Assembly (NCBI RefSeq): GCF_000375365.1
Contig: NZ_AQXB01000001.1
Coordinates: 1-64,000 of the forward strand
DNA: 64,000 nt
Direction of reading: 5' to 3'
Source of the DNA: Corynebacterium mastitidis DSM 44356
GTDB taxonomy: Bacteria; Actinomycetota; Actinomycetes; Mycobacteriales; Mycobacteriaceae
In this document: positions 1 to 9,287 of the stretch, in pieces
Layout: each line of letters begins with the position of its first letter
Position numbering within the stretch: position 1 is the first letter of the stretch
Position numbers and translations under genes: made by a program
Notes under the pieces: model-generated
Told to the model about the DNA's origin: nothing
Databases searched by the model: none
The model's input: the letters and a program-made list of their open reading frames with translations, nothing else

Positions 1-20
1 ACAGAGGAGAAATCCTCGAT

Positions 21-96
21 GCGGATGTAGCGCAGTTGGTAGCGCATCACCTTGCCAAGGTGAGGGTCGCGAGTTCGAGTCTCGTCATCCGCTCCA
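21..96 (+). tRNA. tRNA-Gly (GCC)
   Basis: A complete cloverleaf can be folded. The acceptor arms GCGGATG (21-27) and CATCCGC (86-92) pair over 7 bp. The anticodon stem TCACC/GGTGA encloses the loop TTGCCAA with anticodon GCC at 54-56. The T-loop contains TTCGAGT. The discriminator base is T93 and CCA is encoded at 94-96. The gene decodes GGC/GGU glycine codons, abundant in this GC-rich genome. Confidence 0.96.
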
Positions 97-130
97 TTTT
101 CTTTTTTCGGGGGCACTGCGGGGTATTAGT

Positions 131-886
131 GTGCAGGGCATGGATCTTGATACCCTCCTCGGCCCCACCCTCCCCCTCGGCGACGCCGAGCTGCGCGCCA
201 TCGCCATCAGCGGCGCGGTGGGGACCGCCTCCCTCGGCGGCACCTCCGGTGCCCTGGGCAACGCGCTCGACGCCAGCCTCCTCCAGCGCCTGCGGCAGTG
301 GTCCGACGCGGTGCTGTGCGCGGCGGGCACCGTCCGCGCCGAGGGCTACTCCGGGGTTCGCCTGAGCGAGCGGGCGCAGGCCGAGCGGCTGCGCGAGTCG
401 CGGCCCCCGCTGCCGCCCATCGCCACGCTGAGCGCCTCGCTCGACCTCGACCCGCGCGGCGCGTTCTTCACCGAGGCCTCGGTGCCCCCTCTGATCTTCA
501 CCGCGCGCGAGCACTCCGGTTCGGCGCGGGCGCGCGGGCTCGTCCGCGCCGGGGCCGAGCTGTTCTACCTCGACGACCTCACGGCCCGAGGCGTCGTGCA
601 CCGGCTGCGCGCGCTGGGGTACCCCCGGATCTCCTGCGAGGGCGGCCCCCACCTCTACGGCGACCTCCTGGCCTCCCGCGCCATCGACGTGTTTCACCTC
701 ACCCTGGCCCCGTTCTTCGGCCCCCGGGTGGAGCGCCCGCTCGTCGAGGGCCCTCCGGGCGAGGCCGCCCGCTGGACGCTGGAGCACGCCTACCCGCACC
801 CGGACTCCACGCTCTTCCTGCGCTACCGCCGCGCCGCCCCGGGAAAAGGGGTAAAGGGGCCCGGGCCGGGTACCATGATTGGGTGA
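131..886 (+). CDS. RibD C-terminal-domain (pyrimidine reductase family) protein
   Basis: The 251-residue protein has the fold signature of the riboflavin/pyrimidine reductase domain: an early AIS-GAVG segment, a WSDAVLCAAGTVRAEGY motif near residues 57-72 (NADPH-binding region of RibD_C) and a late SCEGGPHLYGDLL motif. It lacks the deaminase half of RibD, so it is a stand-alone reductase-like protein; in mycobacteria the equivalent stand-alone gene sits next to aftC. The substrate is unknown. GTG at 131 is used here; ATG at 140 is an alternative. Its stop overlaps the GTG of aftC (GTGA, 883-886), implying translational coupling. Family is confident, function is not. Confidence 0.85.
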   Translation: MQGMDLDTLLGPTLPLGDAELRAIAISGAVGTASLGGTSGALGNALDASLLQRLRQWSDAVLCAAGTVRAEGYSGVRLSERAQAERLRESRPPLPPIATLSASLDLDPRGAFFTEASVPPLIFTAREHSGSARARGLVRAGAELFYLDDLTARGVVHRLRALGYPRISCEGGPHLYGDLLASRAIDVFHLTLAPFFGPRVERPLVEGPPGEAARWTLEHAYPHPDSTLFLRYRRAAPGKGVKGPGPGTMIG

Positions 887-2298
887 TTCCTTCGTTGCGC
901 GATCGCCTGGCCACCACCTGGGTCTCCCCCGCCGCCCTCGGCACGCATCGCGCACACCCGCTTGGCCCCGCGGACCGGGTGCTAGGCCGCGTCCTGTGGC
1001 CCCTGGCCCTGCTCTCCATGCTGCACCTCGTGGCCTTCCCCGCCGCCACCGGGGCCGTCACCGATGACTTCGGCACGGTGTACAGGGCCGTGGGGCGCTT
1101 TCTGCGCGGCGAGGTGGTGTACAACGAGGCCTACTCGCAGGTGGACCCGCACTACCTCTACAACCCCGGGGCCACCCTGCTGCTCGCCCCGCTGGGAATG
1201 CCCAGCGACCTCGCCTCCGCGCGCATGGCGTTCATCGTGGTCAACGCGCTTGCCATCGTCGCGGGGCTGGCGCTGCTCACCCGCCTCAGCGGGCATCGCC
1301 TCCGCGGCTGGCTCCTGCCCGCCTCCGTCCTGGCGGCCTCCGCCACGGAGGCCGTGCGCAGCACCCTCATCTTTTCCAACATCAACGGGCTGCTCTTCCT
1401 CGCCCTGGCGGGCTTCCTCACGCTGCTGCTGGGCGGGCGGCCGGGGTGGGCGGGCGTGGTGCTCGGCCTGGCCATCGTGGTCAAGCCGTTCTTCGCGCCC
1501 CTGCTCCTGCTGCCGCTGGCCACGGCCCGGTGGCGCGCCGTGGCCTCGGCGGTGGCCCTGCCCCTGGCGCTCAACGCCACCGCCTGGCCGCTGATGAACC
1601 AGCCGGGGCGGTATTTCACGGTGGTGGCTCCCTACCTGGGCGAGGTACGCGATTACTCCAACCCCTCACTAGCCGGGCAGGCGGTGTACTTTGGCATGCC
1701 CGGCCTCCTCCACGGGGCCCTGGCCTGCTACTTCTACGGCTGCGTTCTCGTCGGCGTGGTGGCGCTGCTGCGCTGGCGCTACAGCGACGCCTACCTGTGG
1801 GCCATCACCACCTCCTCGGTGCTGCTCGCCGGGGTGTTCCTGCTCTCCTCGCTGGGGCAAAAGTATTACTCCCTGCTGCTGTTTCCCCTCTTCTTCACCG
1901 CCACGCAGGAGCGCGGGGTGGCGCGCCAGCCGCTGGTATGGGTCGCCGCGTACCTCTGCTTCACCCCGCTGGGCTTCCCCTCCCCCTCCTGGCACACGGA
2001 ATACGTGCTCTCCACGCTCACGGCCACCCTGGGGTGGGCGCTGCTGCTCTGCGTAGTCGCGGGCAGCGCGATCGGCTGGTGGCGCGACGAGCCGCGCGCC
2101 CCGAGTCCCCGCCGCCCCGCCCCGGACGGCACGAGCCAGTCCCCGCGCACCCGGCACACCCGCCGGAGCGCGCGCCGGGGCCTCAACCCCCACCGGGGCA
2201 ATAATCGGCGCGCCGCGCGTGTTATGAAGAACAGGACGATCCCCCAGACCCCGATCAAGGAGCACAACCGTGACGGATTTCAAGCTCATCAGCGATGA
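883..2298 (+). CDS. aftC: alpha-(1->3)-arabinofuranosyltransferase AftC (GT87/DUF2029 membrane protein)
   Basis: A 471-residue polytopic membrane protein of about ten hydrophobic segments. The first external loop carries TDDFGTVY (acidic GT-C motif) followed by VYNEAYSQVDPHYLYNP, typical of the DUF2029 family. The neighbours (RibD-like gene, msrB, chlorite-dismutase family gene) are those of aftC in Mycobacterium and C. glutamicum. AftC branches the arabinan of cell-wall arabinogalactan and lipoarabinomannan using decaprenyl-phosphoarabinose. Start GTG 883 overlaps the upstream stop. The C-terminal 60 residues are Arg/Pro-rich, and the last 29 bases overlap msrB, so the exact C-terminus is poorly conserved. 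Identity rests on family plus synteny. Confidence 0.82.
   Translation: MIPSLRDRLATTWVSPAALGTHRAHPLGPADRVLGRVLWPLALLSMLHLVAFPAATGAVTDDFGTVYRAVGRFLRGEVVYNEAYSQVDPHYLYNPGATLLLAPLGMPSDLASARMAFIVVNALAIVAGLALLTRLSGHRLRGWLLPASVLAASATEAVRSTLIFSNINGLLFLALAGFLTLLLGGRPGWAGVVLGLAIVVKPFFAPLLLLPLATARWRAVASAVALPLALNATAWPLMNQPGRYFTVVAPYLGEVRDYSNPSLAGQAVYFGMPGLLHGALACYFYGCVLVGVVALLRWRYSDAYLWAITTSSVLLAGVFLLSSLGQKYYSLLLFPLFFTATQERGVARQPLVWVAAYLCFTPLGFPSPSWHTEYVLSTLTATLGWALLLCVVAGSAIGWWRDEPRAPSPRRPAPDGTSQSPRTRHTRRSARRGLNPHRGNNRRAARVMKNRTIPQTPIKEHNRDGFQAHQR
2197..2226 (+). promoter_or_regulatory. possible sigma-H-like promoter of msrB
   Basis: Inside the 3' end of aftC, GGCAAT (2197-2202) lies 19 nt from the GTT of TGTTAT (GTT at 2221-2223). 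This resembles the corynebacterial sigma-H pattern GGAA-N18/19-GTT with one mismatch in the -35 core, and has the same spacing as the clearer copies before sigB and clgR. It would give msrB its own stress promoter about 45 nt upstream of its GTG. Weak evidence. Confidence 0.3.
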
Positions 2299-2680
2299 CC
2301 AGTGGCGCGAGCGCCTCAGCTCGGAGGAATACCGGGTGCTGCGGCAGGCGGGAACGGAGGCCCCCCACGTGGGCGAGTACACCGACACCACCACCGAGGG
2401 GGTGTACTCCTGCAAGGGCTGCGGGGAGGAGCTGTTCCGCTCCACGGAGAAGTTCGACTCCCACTGCGGGTGGCCCTCCTTCTTCTCCCCTAAGGACTCC
2501 GACCGCGTGATCGAGCGCGAGGATCACTCGCTCGGCATGACGCGCACCGAGGTGCTGTGCGCCTCCTGCGGCTCCCACCTCGGCCACGTGTTCTCCGGCG
2601 AGGGCTACGCCACCCCCACGGACCTGCGCTACTGCATCAACTCCATCTGCCTCACGCTGGAGGAAAAGCCCGTAGAGTAG
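2270..2680 (+). CDS. msrB: peptide methionine (R)-S-oxide reductase MsrB
   Basis: A 136-residue cytosolic MsrB that reduces methionine-R-sulfoxide in oxidised proteins with thioredoxin. Two zinc-binding pairs are visible, Cys48/Cys51 (CKGC) and Cys97/Cys100 (CASC). The CGWPSF motif gives Cys66, and the catalytic Cys122 lies in RYCINS. Length is normal. The GTG start (2270) lies inside the end of aftC, so it is either coupled to it or driven by an internal promoter. High confidence. Confidence 0.96.
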   Translation: MTDFKLISDDQWRERLSSEEYRVLRQAGTEAPHVGEYTDTTTEGVYSCKGCGEELFRSTEKFDSHCGWPSFFSPKDSDRVIEREDHSLGMTRTEVLCASCGSHLGHVFSGEGYATPTDLRYCINSICLTLEEKPVE

Positions 2681-2690
2681 CGGGGCCTTA

Positions 2691-2726
2691 GCGCCCCCGC
2701 CGGGCCGATCAAGGCCCGGGCGGGGC
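2691..2726. terminator. GC-rich hairpin between convergent msrB and chdC
   Basis: The arms CCCCGCCGGGCC (about 2695-2706) and GGCCCGGGCGGGGC (about 2713-2726) pair with a one-base bulge around a short ATCAA loop. It lies 10 nt after the msrB stop and 18 nt before the chdC stop, so it can serve both genes. There is no T-run. Confidence 0.55.
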
Positions 2727-2743
2727 GAGGCGACGAGGCGCGG

Positions 2744-3445
2744 CTAGGCGAGGCCCTCGAGCAGCTCGGCGGCGGTGTCCACGCGCAGCCCGCTGTAGAA
2801 GGGCACCTCCTCGCGCACGTGCAGGCGGGCCTCCGTGTAGCGCATCTTGTGCATGAGGTCCACGATGCGGTCCATGCTGCCCGCCTCGAAGGCCAGCATC
2901 CACTCGTAGTCGCCCAGCGCAAAGGCCGCGGTGGTGTTGGCGCGGACGTCCTTGAAGCTGGCGGCGGCGCGGCCGTGCTCCGCGAGGATGCGGCGCCGGT
3001 CGGCGGGGTCGAGCACGTACCAGTCGTAGGAGCGGACGAAGGGATAGACCGTCATCCAGCGCTCCGCCGCCTCGCCCATGATGAAGGAGGGCAGGTGCGC
3101 CTTGTTGAACTCAGACGGCCGGTGCAGCCCGTTGCCGCACCACACCAGTTCGGAGACCTGACCCAGGGTGGTCTCCCGGCGGAAGGCGTTCAGGGCCGCC
3201 TGGAGGTCGCTGAACTCCTCGGCGTGCCACCAGATGATGAAGTCCGCCTCCGCCTTGAACCCGGAGGCCAGGTAGACGCCGCGCACGGTCACCTTCCCGG
3301 CGTCGGCAAGCCGATCGAGGAGGCCCTGCACCTGCGCGGCCGCCTCCCCGCGCTCCCCGCCCAGCGCGCCGGGGGCGGTGCGGAAGACCGCCCACTGCGT
3401 GTAGCGCTGTACTTTGTTCAGTTCCTCCAGGTCAAGCTCTGCCAT
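2744..3445 (-). CDS. chdC: coproheme decarboxylase (HemQ, chlorite dismutase family)
   Basis: The 233-residue protein belongs to the chlorite dismutase-like family whose actinobacterial members oxidatively decarboxylate coproheme to heme b, the last step of the coproporphyrin-dependent pathway. Key residues fit the actinobacterial type: His157 in LAEHG (expected proximal heme ligand), Tyr134 in TVYPF (expected radical tyrosine) and His117 in NKAHLPSF (expected distal His). The segment ADFIIWWHAEEF near 67-78 is typical. It sits convergent to msrB, as in related actinobacteria. It is not a true chlorite dismutase, because the distal Arg type is absent. Confidence 0.93.
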   Translation of the reverse strand: MAELDLEELNKVQRYTQWAVFRTAPGALGGERGEAAAQVQGLLDRLADAGKVTVRGVYLASGFKAEADFIIWWHAEEFSDLQAALNAFRRETTLGQVSELVWCGNGLHRPSEFNKAHLPSFIMGEAAERWMTVYPFVRSYDWYVLDPADRRRILAEHGRAAASFKDVRANTTAAFALGDYEWMLAFEAGSMDRIVDLMHKMRYTEARLHVREEVPFYSGLRVDTAAELLEGLA

Positions 3446-3579
3446 GATCCCGTGGCCTTTCCTTCCTTGTTGAGCCCACGATGTGCCTCGCGGGCGCGTA
3501 CTCCCCCATCATAAGTTGTAGGCGCGCCGCATGGTTAACCCCCGTTCCTCGGCGCGCCTTCACAGGAAGGCACTGCGTA

Positions 3580-4215
3580 GTGTCTACCTTGGTGTGCGTG
3601 ATCAATTCCGATTCCTCCCCGCAGCCGCAGCAGGACGCAGAGGCCTGGCCCGCTGATTTTTCCGCCGCGGTGGAATCCATGCACGCCGCCCGGCTACGCC
3701 CGGAGCTGTCCTTGGGTACCATCCGCCCACCTCAGCGCCTGGCACCGTACAGCCACGCCATCGGCCTGGAGGTTGATCCCGGCGAGGCGGACGTGGTCCC
3801 CCGCGACTCCGAGGGCGACGCCTTCGGTCGGCTCATCCTCCTGCACGACCCGAAGGCGGAGGACACCTGGGAGGGCTCCATGCGCCTGGTCGCCTACATC
3901 CAGGCGGACATGGACGACGAGGTGGCGGCCGATCCCCTGCTCCCCGAGGTGGCCTGGCAGTGGCTCACCGAGGGGCTCGAGGGGCAGAAGGCCGAGCTGA
4001 GCAACCTCGGCGGCACCGTGACCTCCACCTCCTCCGTGCGCTACGGGGACATCGGCGGCCCACCGCGCGCCTACCAGCTCGAGCTGCGCGCCTCGTGGAC
4101 CGCCAGCTCCCTGAACCTGGCGCCCCACGTCCAGGCCTTCGCCCGGGTGCTGGCCAACGTCGCAGGTCTCCCCCCGGAGGGGGTCACCCCGCTCGCGCGC
4201 ACGCGCACCCCATGA
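3580..4215 (+). CDS. DUF3000 family protein
   Basis: A protein of about 211 residues without membrane segments, matching the actinobacterial DUF3000 family by content (LRPELSLGTIRPPQRLAPYSHAIGLEV, then RLILLHDP and WQWLTEGL) and by position before rnd. Function is unknown. The open frame runs back to 3481, but AGGAAGG at 3564-3570 stands 9 nt before GTG 3580, the start chosen here; GTG 3592 and 3598 are alternatives. Its TGA overlaps the ATG of rnd (ATGA, 4212-4215), so the two are translationally coupled. Confidence 0.8.
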   Translation: MSTLVCVINSDSSPQPQQDAEAWPADFSAAVESMHAARLRPELSLGTIRPPQRLAPYSHAIGLEVDPGEADVVPRDSEGDAFGRLILLHDPKAEDTWEGSMRLVAYIQADMDDEVAADPLLPEVAWQWLTEGLEGQKAELSNLGGTVTSTSSVRYGDIGGPPRAYQLELRASWTASSLNLAPHVQAFARVLANVAGLPPEGVTPLARTRTP

Positions 4216-5404
4216 CCGCCGCCGCGCTGCTCGCCCCGCGCGAGGGCACGCCCGATCTCGCGTCCTCGCCCCAAGACTTCGCCCGCGCGGCCGAGGCCCT
4301 GTCCCGGGGACGGGGCCCCTTCGCTATCGACACCGAGCGCGCCTCCGCCTACCGCTACGACGATCGCGTGTTCCTGCTTCAGGTGCGCCGCGCGGGGGCG
4401 GGCACCTTCCTCTTCGCCCCGGAGGGCCACCGCGCGGAGCTGCGCCGGGCCCTGGAACCCGTGCTCGGCGGCGCGGAGTGGGTGCTGCACGCCGCGCCGC
4501 CGACCTGCCCAGCCTCCACGCCCTCGGGCTGCGCCCCGCCACCCTCTTCGACACGGAGCTGGCCGGACGCCTGGCGGGCTTCGAGCGCGTCAACCTGGCC
4601 GCGATGGTGGAGGAGCTGTGCGGCTACGCGCTGGCCAAGGGGCACGGCGCGGAGGATTGGTCGCGCACCCCGCTGCCCCAGGCCTGGCTCGACTACGCCG
4701 CCCTGGACGTGGAGCTCCTGCTCGACCTCGCGGAGGCCCTCGCGGAGATCCTCGACCGGCAGGGAAAGCTCTCCTGGCTGGAGCAGGACTGCGCCGCCAT
4801 GCTGGCCGCTCCCGCCCCACAGCGCGGCTGGTCCTCCCTCAAGGGGCTCGGCCGCCTGCGCCAGCCGCGCCAGCGGGCCCAGGCGCGCGGCCTCTGGCGG
4901 GCCCGCGAGGCACTGGCGGCGCGCCTGGACGCCGCCCCCGGCACCCTGCTGCCGGACAGGGTGCTGCTGGCCCTGGCCGCCGATCCCCCGGCCACCCCGG
5001 GCCGCCTGTGGCAGGTTCCCGGCTACTCCCGGCGGCACGACGCCCACCGGCGCATCTGGATGACGGCGCTCGCGGAGGGCCGAGCCCTAGGCCCGGCGGA
5101 CTATCCCCCGGACCCGGCACCCTCCCCGGTTCCGCCTCACGGGCGCTGGCCGCAGGTGGCCCCGGCCGCCGCCGAGGCCCTCGCGGCGGCCAAGGAGGCC
5201 TACCGCCTGCGCGGCCGGGAGCTGGGAACGCCCCCGGAAAACCTCCTGCGCCCCAGGACGCTGCGCGCGGTGACCTGGGCGGCGGTGGAGGAGGGCCGCC
5301 TGCACGACGCCGCCGACCTGCGCCGGGCGCTGCGGGAAGAGGGCGCGCGGCCCTGGCAGGCGGACCTGGCCTGCGCGGTGCTCGGGCCGCTGTGGTGGGC
5401 CTAG
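4212..5404 (+). pseudogene. rnd: ribonuclease D family 3'-5' exonuclease, frameshifted
   Basis: The gene is split over two frames. The N-terminal part from ATG 4212 encodes the first exonuclease motif (FAIDTERASAYRYDDRVFL; DEDD acidic residues) up to EWVLHAA near 4490. It then loses homology, while the frame reading DLPSLHALGLRPATLFDTELAGRLAG continues from about 4496 to 5404 with the second exonuclease motif, LDYAALDVELLLDL and a C-terminal HRDC-like region. Adding one base in the GCC/GCG run at about 4485-4500 restores a protein of about 398 residues. RNase D trims structured RNAs such as tRNA 3' ends. It is either a real inactivating -1 mutation or a sequencing error in a GC run; no stop-rich decay is seen elsewhere, so error or a recent event is likely. 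Confidence 0.85.
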
Positions 5405-5414
5405 CCCGCCCGTT

Positions 5415-7319
5415 CTAGTCCGCCTCGGGATACAGGGCGGCAAGCCACCCCTCGATGCTCGCGGTCATGCCCGCCGCGTCCAGCCCCACCTCGCTCAGTA
5501 GCTCGCCCCGGGAGGAGTGCGTGGGAAAGACGTCGGGGAAGGCCAGGTGGCGCACCGGGGTATCCACCTCGGCGGCGGCCAGCACCTCGCTGAGCTGCGC
5601 GCCGATCCCCCCGCGGATCACCCCGTCCTCCACCGTGACCACCAGGTCGTGGTCGCCGGCCAGGCCCACGAGGGACCCCGGGATCGGGGACACCCAGCGG
5701 GGATCCACCACGGTGACGCCCGCTCCCTGATCGGCCAGGGCTTCGGCGGCGGCCAGCGCCTCGCCCGCCAGCGCCCCGATGCTCACCAGCAGCACGCTCA
5801 CCCCGTCCTCGGCGGCGTCGGCGTAGCGCAGCACGTCCACGCCGTCGGCCAGCGTGCCCACGGCGGGAAGATCCTCGGGCAGCTCCCCCTTGGGAAAGCG
5901 CACCACCGTGGGGCCGTCCTCCACGTCGAGCGCCTCCCGGAACAGCTCCTCGAGCCGCCGCCCGTCGCGGGGCGCGGCCAGCGCCAGGCCCGGCACGATG
6001 GAGGCCAGCGCGAGGTCCCACACGCCGTTGTGGCTAGGGCCGTCGGAGCCGGTGACCCCGGAGCGGTCCAGCACCAGAGTCACGGGCTGGTGGAGCAGTC
6101 CCACGTCCATGAGGAGCTGATCGAAGGCGCGGTTGAGAAAGGTGGAGTACAGCGCCACCACGGGGTGCAGGCCGCCCAGGGCCAGGCCTGCCGCCGAGGT
6201 CAGCGCGTGCTGCTCCGCGATGCCCACGTCGAAGAAGCGCTCCGGGTACTTTTCCCCGAAGGCCGCCAGCCCCGTGGGCCCCGCCATCGCCGCGGTGATG
6301 GCTACCACGTCCTCGCGCTCCGCGCCCACCCGCAGCAGCTCGCGGGAGAACACCGAGGTCCAGCTCGGCCCCTTGGCCGCGCCCACGGCCCGGCCCGTGG
6401 CCGGATCGATCACCCCGGTGGAGTGCATGAGGTCCGCCGACTCCGTGGCGGCCGGGGCGTAGCCGCGCCCCTTCTCCGTGACCACGTGAACGATGATGGG
6501 CCCCTCGTGGTCCCGGGCGTACTCCAGGGCGGTGTCCAGGGCCTTGAGGTTGTGGCCGTTGACCGGGCCCACGTACTTCATGCCCAGCTCCGGGAACATC
6601 TCCATGGGCAGCACCGAGGACTTCACGCCCTCCTTGAAGGCGTGCAGGGCCTCGAAGGCGCGCTCACCCACCCACCCGAGGGACTTCAGGGTGCTCTTGC
6701 CCTGCTCCATCACCCGGTCGTAGGTGCGCATCATGCGCAGCTCCGCGAGGTTTTCCGCGAAGCCGCCGATGGTGGGGGAATAACTGCGCCCGTTATCGTT
6801 GACCACGATCACCACGTTGCGCGTCTTGTCCCCCGCGATGTTGTTCAGCGCCTCCCAGCACATGCCGCCGGTCATCGCGCCGTCGCCCACCACGGCCACC
6901 ACGGCGCGGTCGTCCTGCCCGCGCAGGCGGAACGCCTTGGCCAGGCCGTCCGCGTAGGACAGCGCGGCGGAGGCGTGGGAGGACTCGGTCCAGTCGTGCT
7001 CGCTCTCCCCGCGATCGGTGTAGCCGGACAGGCCGCCCTTCTTGCGCAGGGTGTCAAAGCGATCGCGGCGACCGGTGAGGATCTTGTGCACGTAGGACTG
7101 GTGCGAGGTGTCGAAGATCAGGGGGTCCTTGGGGGAATCAAACACCCGGTGGAGGGCAACGGTGAGTTCCACCACCCCCAGATTGGGGCCGAGGTGCCCC
7201 CCGGTGGCGGAGACCTTGGCCACCAGGAAGTCCCGTATCTCCTGGCACAACCGCTCCAATTGCTCGGCATCCAGCGCCTTTAGGTCTGCGGGCGACGATA
7301 CGGCATGGAGAATATCCAT
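5415..7319 (-). CDS. dxs: 1-deoxy-D-xylulose-5-phosphate synthase
   Basis: A 634-residue thiamine-diphosphate enzyme joining pyruvate and glyceraldehyde 3-phosphate to DXP, the entry step of the MEP isoprenoid pathway. Start ATG 7319 ([10 protein letters not shown]). Seen: HLGPNLG near residue 42, SHQSYVH near 72-78, the ThDP/Mg motif GDGAMTGG (145-152) with NDNGRSYSP (174-182), and VGIAEQHA with the catalytic glutamate in the second half. Length matches the family. It converges with rnd and is followed on its own strand by nothing. Upstream is the RNA methyltransferase gene on the same strand, as in C. glutamicum. Confidence 0.97.
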   Translation of the reverse strand: MDILHAVSSPADLKALDAEQLERLCQEIRDFLVAKVSATGGHLGPNLGVVELTVALHRVFDSPKDPLIFDTSHQSYVHKILTGRRDRFDTLRKKGGLSGYTDRGESEHDWTESSHASAALSYADGLAKAFRLRGQDDRAVVAVVGDGAMTGGMCWEALNNIAGDKTRNVVIVVNDNGRSYSPTIGGFAENLAELRMMRTYDRVMEQGKSTLKSLGWVGERAFEALHAFKEGVKSSVLPMEMFPELGMKYVGPVNGHNLKALDTALEYARDHEGPIIVHVVTEKGRGYAPAATESADLMHSTGVIDPATGRAVGAAKGPSWTSVFSRELLRVGAEREDVVAITAAMAGPTGLAAFGEKYPERFFDVGIAEQHALTSAAGLALGGLHPVVALYSTFLNRAFDQLLMDVGLLHQPVTLVLDRSGVTGSDGPSHNGVWDLALASIVPGLALAAPRDGRRLEELFREALDVEDGPTVVRFPKGELPEDLPAVGTLADGVDVLRYADAAEDGVSVLLVSIGALAGEALAAAEALADQGAGVTVVDPRWVSPIPGSLVGLAGDHDLVVTVEDGVIRGGIGAQLSEVLAAAEVDTPVRHLAFPDVFPTHSSRGELLSEVGLDAAGMTASIEGWLAALYPEAD

Positions 7320-7366
7320 CAGTCTGCTCGGCTCCTTCCGCCTCACACCGGCGATTAGCGTTTGTT

Positions 7367-8641
7367 CTACTTTACCCCCGCAGCCCGCCCCGGCAGCAGC
7401 AGGGCCAGCACTTCGCAGTGGTGCGTGCCGGGGAAGGCGTTGATGAGTTCCATCGCGCCCACCCGGTATCCGCCGTCCACCCAGGCGCGCAGGTCGCGGG
7501 CGAAGGTCGCCGGATCGCACCCGATGTGCACCACGGCCTCCGGGGCGGCCTGGGCGATGCCCCGCACCACCTCCGCGCCCGCGCCCGTGCGCGGGGGATC
7601 GAGCACCACCGCCCGCGGGGCGGGCAGGGTGCCCAGGCAGCGCTCCACCCGGGATCCGCGCACCACCACGTCGTACGGGCTAAGGCAGTCCTGCGGTGAG
7701 GCGGTGGCCGCGTGGGAGGCGTCCACGGAGTACACCCGGGCACCCTCGCCCAGCGCCGCCGCGAGCGGGGGCACGAACAGCCCCACCCCGCCGTAGAGGT
7801 CCCAGCCGACCCCGCCCGCGCCCTCGCCGCCGAGGGCCTCCGCGAGCCATTGCTGAATCCGCTGGCTGTAGGCCTCCGGCGCGCGCCGGTGCGCCTGCCA
7901 GAAGGCCGTCACGGGGAAGGAGAAGGCGTGCCCGCAAACGGTGTGGGTGACCTCCCGGTCCCCCTCCACGATCTTTTCGATGCGCTCCGTGCGGCGCCCG
8001 CGCGAGGCGCGCCGCGTCTCCACCACGTGGCGGCGTCCGTCGTCTCCCATCACGGCCACCACCTCCGCGCCGGGGCGGAAACGGCGGGCATCCGGGCCCA
8101 CGAGGCCGTCGGTCAGCCCCGCCACCGGCTGCGCGCACGCGGCCTCGGTGACCAGCTCGTGCGAGCCCGCGCGGCGCACCCCCGCGCGGCCCTGCTCGTC
8201 CACGCCCAGGCGGGTGCGCGTGCGCCAGTGCCGCTGCGGCTCCAGGGACCGCGCCTCGAGGTTGTCCACGGTCAGGCCCGCGATGCGGGAGAGCTGGTCG
8301 CGCAGCACGGCCTCCTTGAGGCGCAGCTCCGCCTGCGGGGTGAGCGCGGCGAAGTCGCAGCAGCCCGCCCCGTGCTCCGCCGCCGCGCAGCGGGAGGTCT
8401 CCCCGCGCAGCTCGGAGGGCTCCAGGACCCGGTGCGTGGCGGCGCGCGCGAAGCTCTTTTTCACCTTGAGCACGCGGGCCTCCACGGTGTCCCCGGGGAA
8501 GGCCCCGGAGACGAACACCACGCGGCCCTCCACGGTGCCGATGCCCTCCCCGCCGTGCGCCATGCGGTCGATGGTCACGCGAACGAGGTCGCCCGCCCCC
8601 AGGGCGGATTCGGGGTGGTTGCTCGCACCAGCGTCAGTCAT
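7367..8641 (-). CDS. class I SAM-dependent RNA (uracil-5) methyltransferase family protein (TRAM domain)
   Basis: A 424-residue member of the RlmD/TrmA/RlmCD family. An N-terminal TRAM RNA-binding domain (about 15-75) is followed by a Cys-rich patch (C-x6-GAGCC near 86-96) that could bind an Fe-S cluster. The Rossmann core shows [26 protein letters not shown] and [13 protein letters not shown], where the Cys is the nucleophile of this family. It would methylate a uridine in 23S rRNA or tRNA; which one cannot be told. Its ATG (8641) overlaps the end of the DUF3159 gene by 8 bases, so these genes form a minus-strand operon. Confidence 0.88.
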   Translation of the reverse strand: MTDAGASNHPESALGAGDLVRVTIDRMAHGGEGIGTVEGRVVFVSGAFPGDTVEARVLKVKKSFARAATHRVLEPSELRGETSRCAAAEHGAGCCDFAALTPQAELRLKEAVLRDQLSRIAGLTVDNLEARSLEPQRHWRTRTRLGVDEQGRAGVRRAGSHELVTEAACAQPVAGLTDGLVGPDARRFRPGAEVVAVMGDDGRRHVVETRRASRGRRTERIEKIVEGDREVTHTVCGHAFSFPVTAFWQAHRRAPEAYSQRIQQWLAEALGGEGAGGVGWDLYGGVGLFVPPLAAALGEGARVYSVDASHAATASPQDCLSPYDVVVRGSRVERCLGTLPAPRAVVLDPPRTGAGAEVVRGIAQAAPEAVVHIGCDPATFARDLRAWVDGGYRVGAMELINAFPGTHHCEVLALLLPGRAAGVK

Positions 8642-9278
8642 CGGTCGGCTCCTTTGGCTCGGGTTCGGTCGCCGCCACGGCGGCGTCGGCGCGGCGCACC
8701 ATGAAGATAGTCAGCACGGTGACCGCCCCGGTCAGCGGCAGGCCCATGAGCAGGCGCGCGGTGGCCAGGGCCGTGGTGGAAAAGTGCTCGTAGAGGGCGT
8801 CCTGCACCAGGAAGCGGGCCAGGAACACCACGGCCCAGCCCGCCGTGGCCACCGCGTAGGCGCGGCGGGCGGGTGCCACGGAGCGCCAGCGCATGCCCTC
8901 CCCGTTGAGCCCCTTCCAGATCAGGCCCACCAGGGGCCACCGCGCCACGATGGAGACCAGCGACGCCACGGCCAGCACCAGCGAGACCCAGATGCCGTAG
9001 AGGAAGTACCCCTTGGCGTCGCCCACCGCCCAGGCGATGACCGCGCAGATGCCCACGCCGAGGAGCCCGGAGAAGGCGGGCTGAAGGGATTCCTTGCGCA
9101 GCAGCCGCCACACGAACACGAGCAGCGCCGCGCCCAGCGCCGCCACCAGGGCGGGGGTGAGGCCCCACGCCGCGTTGACCGGCACCAGCACCAGCACCGG
9201 GAGGGTCGAGGAGACCAGGCCCGTGACCCCGCCCATCTGATCGAGCAGGGTGGGCTCTGCGTTGTTCCGCTCTTCCAC
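8634..9278 (-). CDS. DUF3159 membrane protein
   Basis: A 214-residue protein with about six hydrophobic segments, matching the actinobacterial DUF3159 family (opening LLDQMGGVTGLVSSTLPVLVLV, later FLVQDALYEHF). Function is unknown. The start is GTG 9278, and it ends 8 bases inside the downstream methyltransferase gene. With the DUF3710 gene 9 nt upstream it forms the conserved actinobacterial dut - DUF3710 - DUF3159 neighbourhood. Confidence 0.85.
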   Translation of the reverse strand: MEERNNAEPTLLDQMGGVTGLVSSTLPVLVLVPVNAAWGLTPALVAALGAALLVFVWRLLRKESLQPAFSGLLGVGICAVIAWAVGDAKGYFLYGIWVSLVLAVASLVSIVARWPLVGLIWKGLNGEGMRWRSVAPARRAYAVATAGWAVVFLARFLVQDALYEHFSTTALATARLLMGLPLTGAVTVLTIFMVRRADAAVAATEPEPKEPTDD

Positions 9279-9287
9279 GAAGAGGCC

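Noticed and set aside
4470..4510. Programmed ribosomal frameshift in rnd
   Set aside because: No X-XXY-YYZ heptamer or stimulatory stem is visible, and RNase D is not known to use one.
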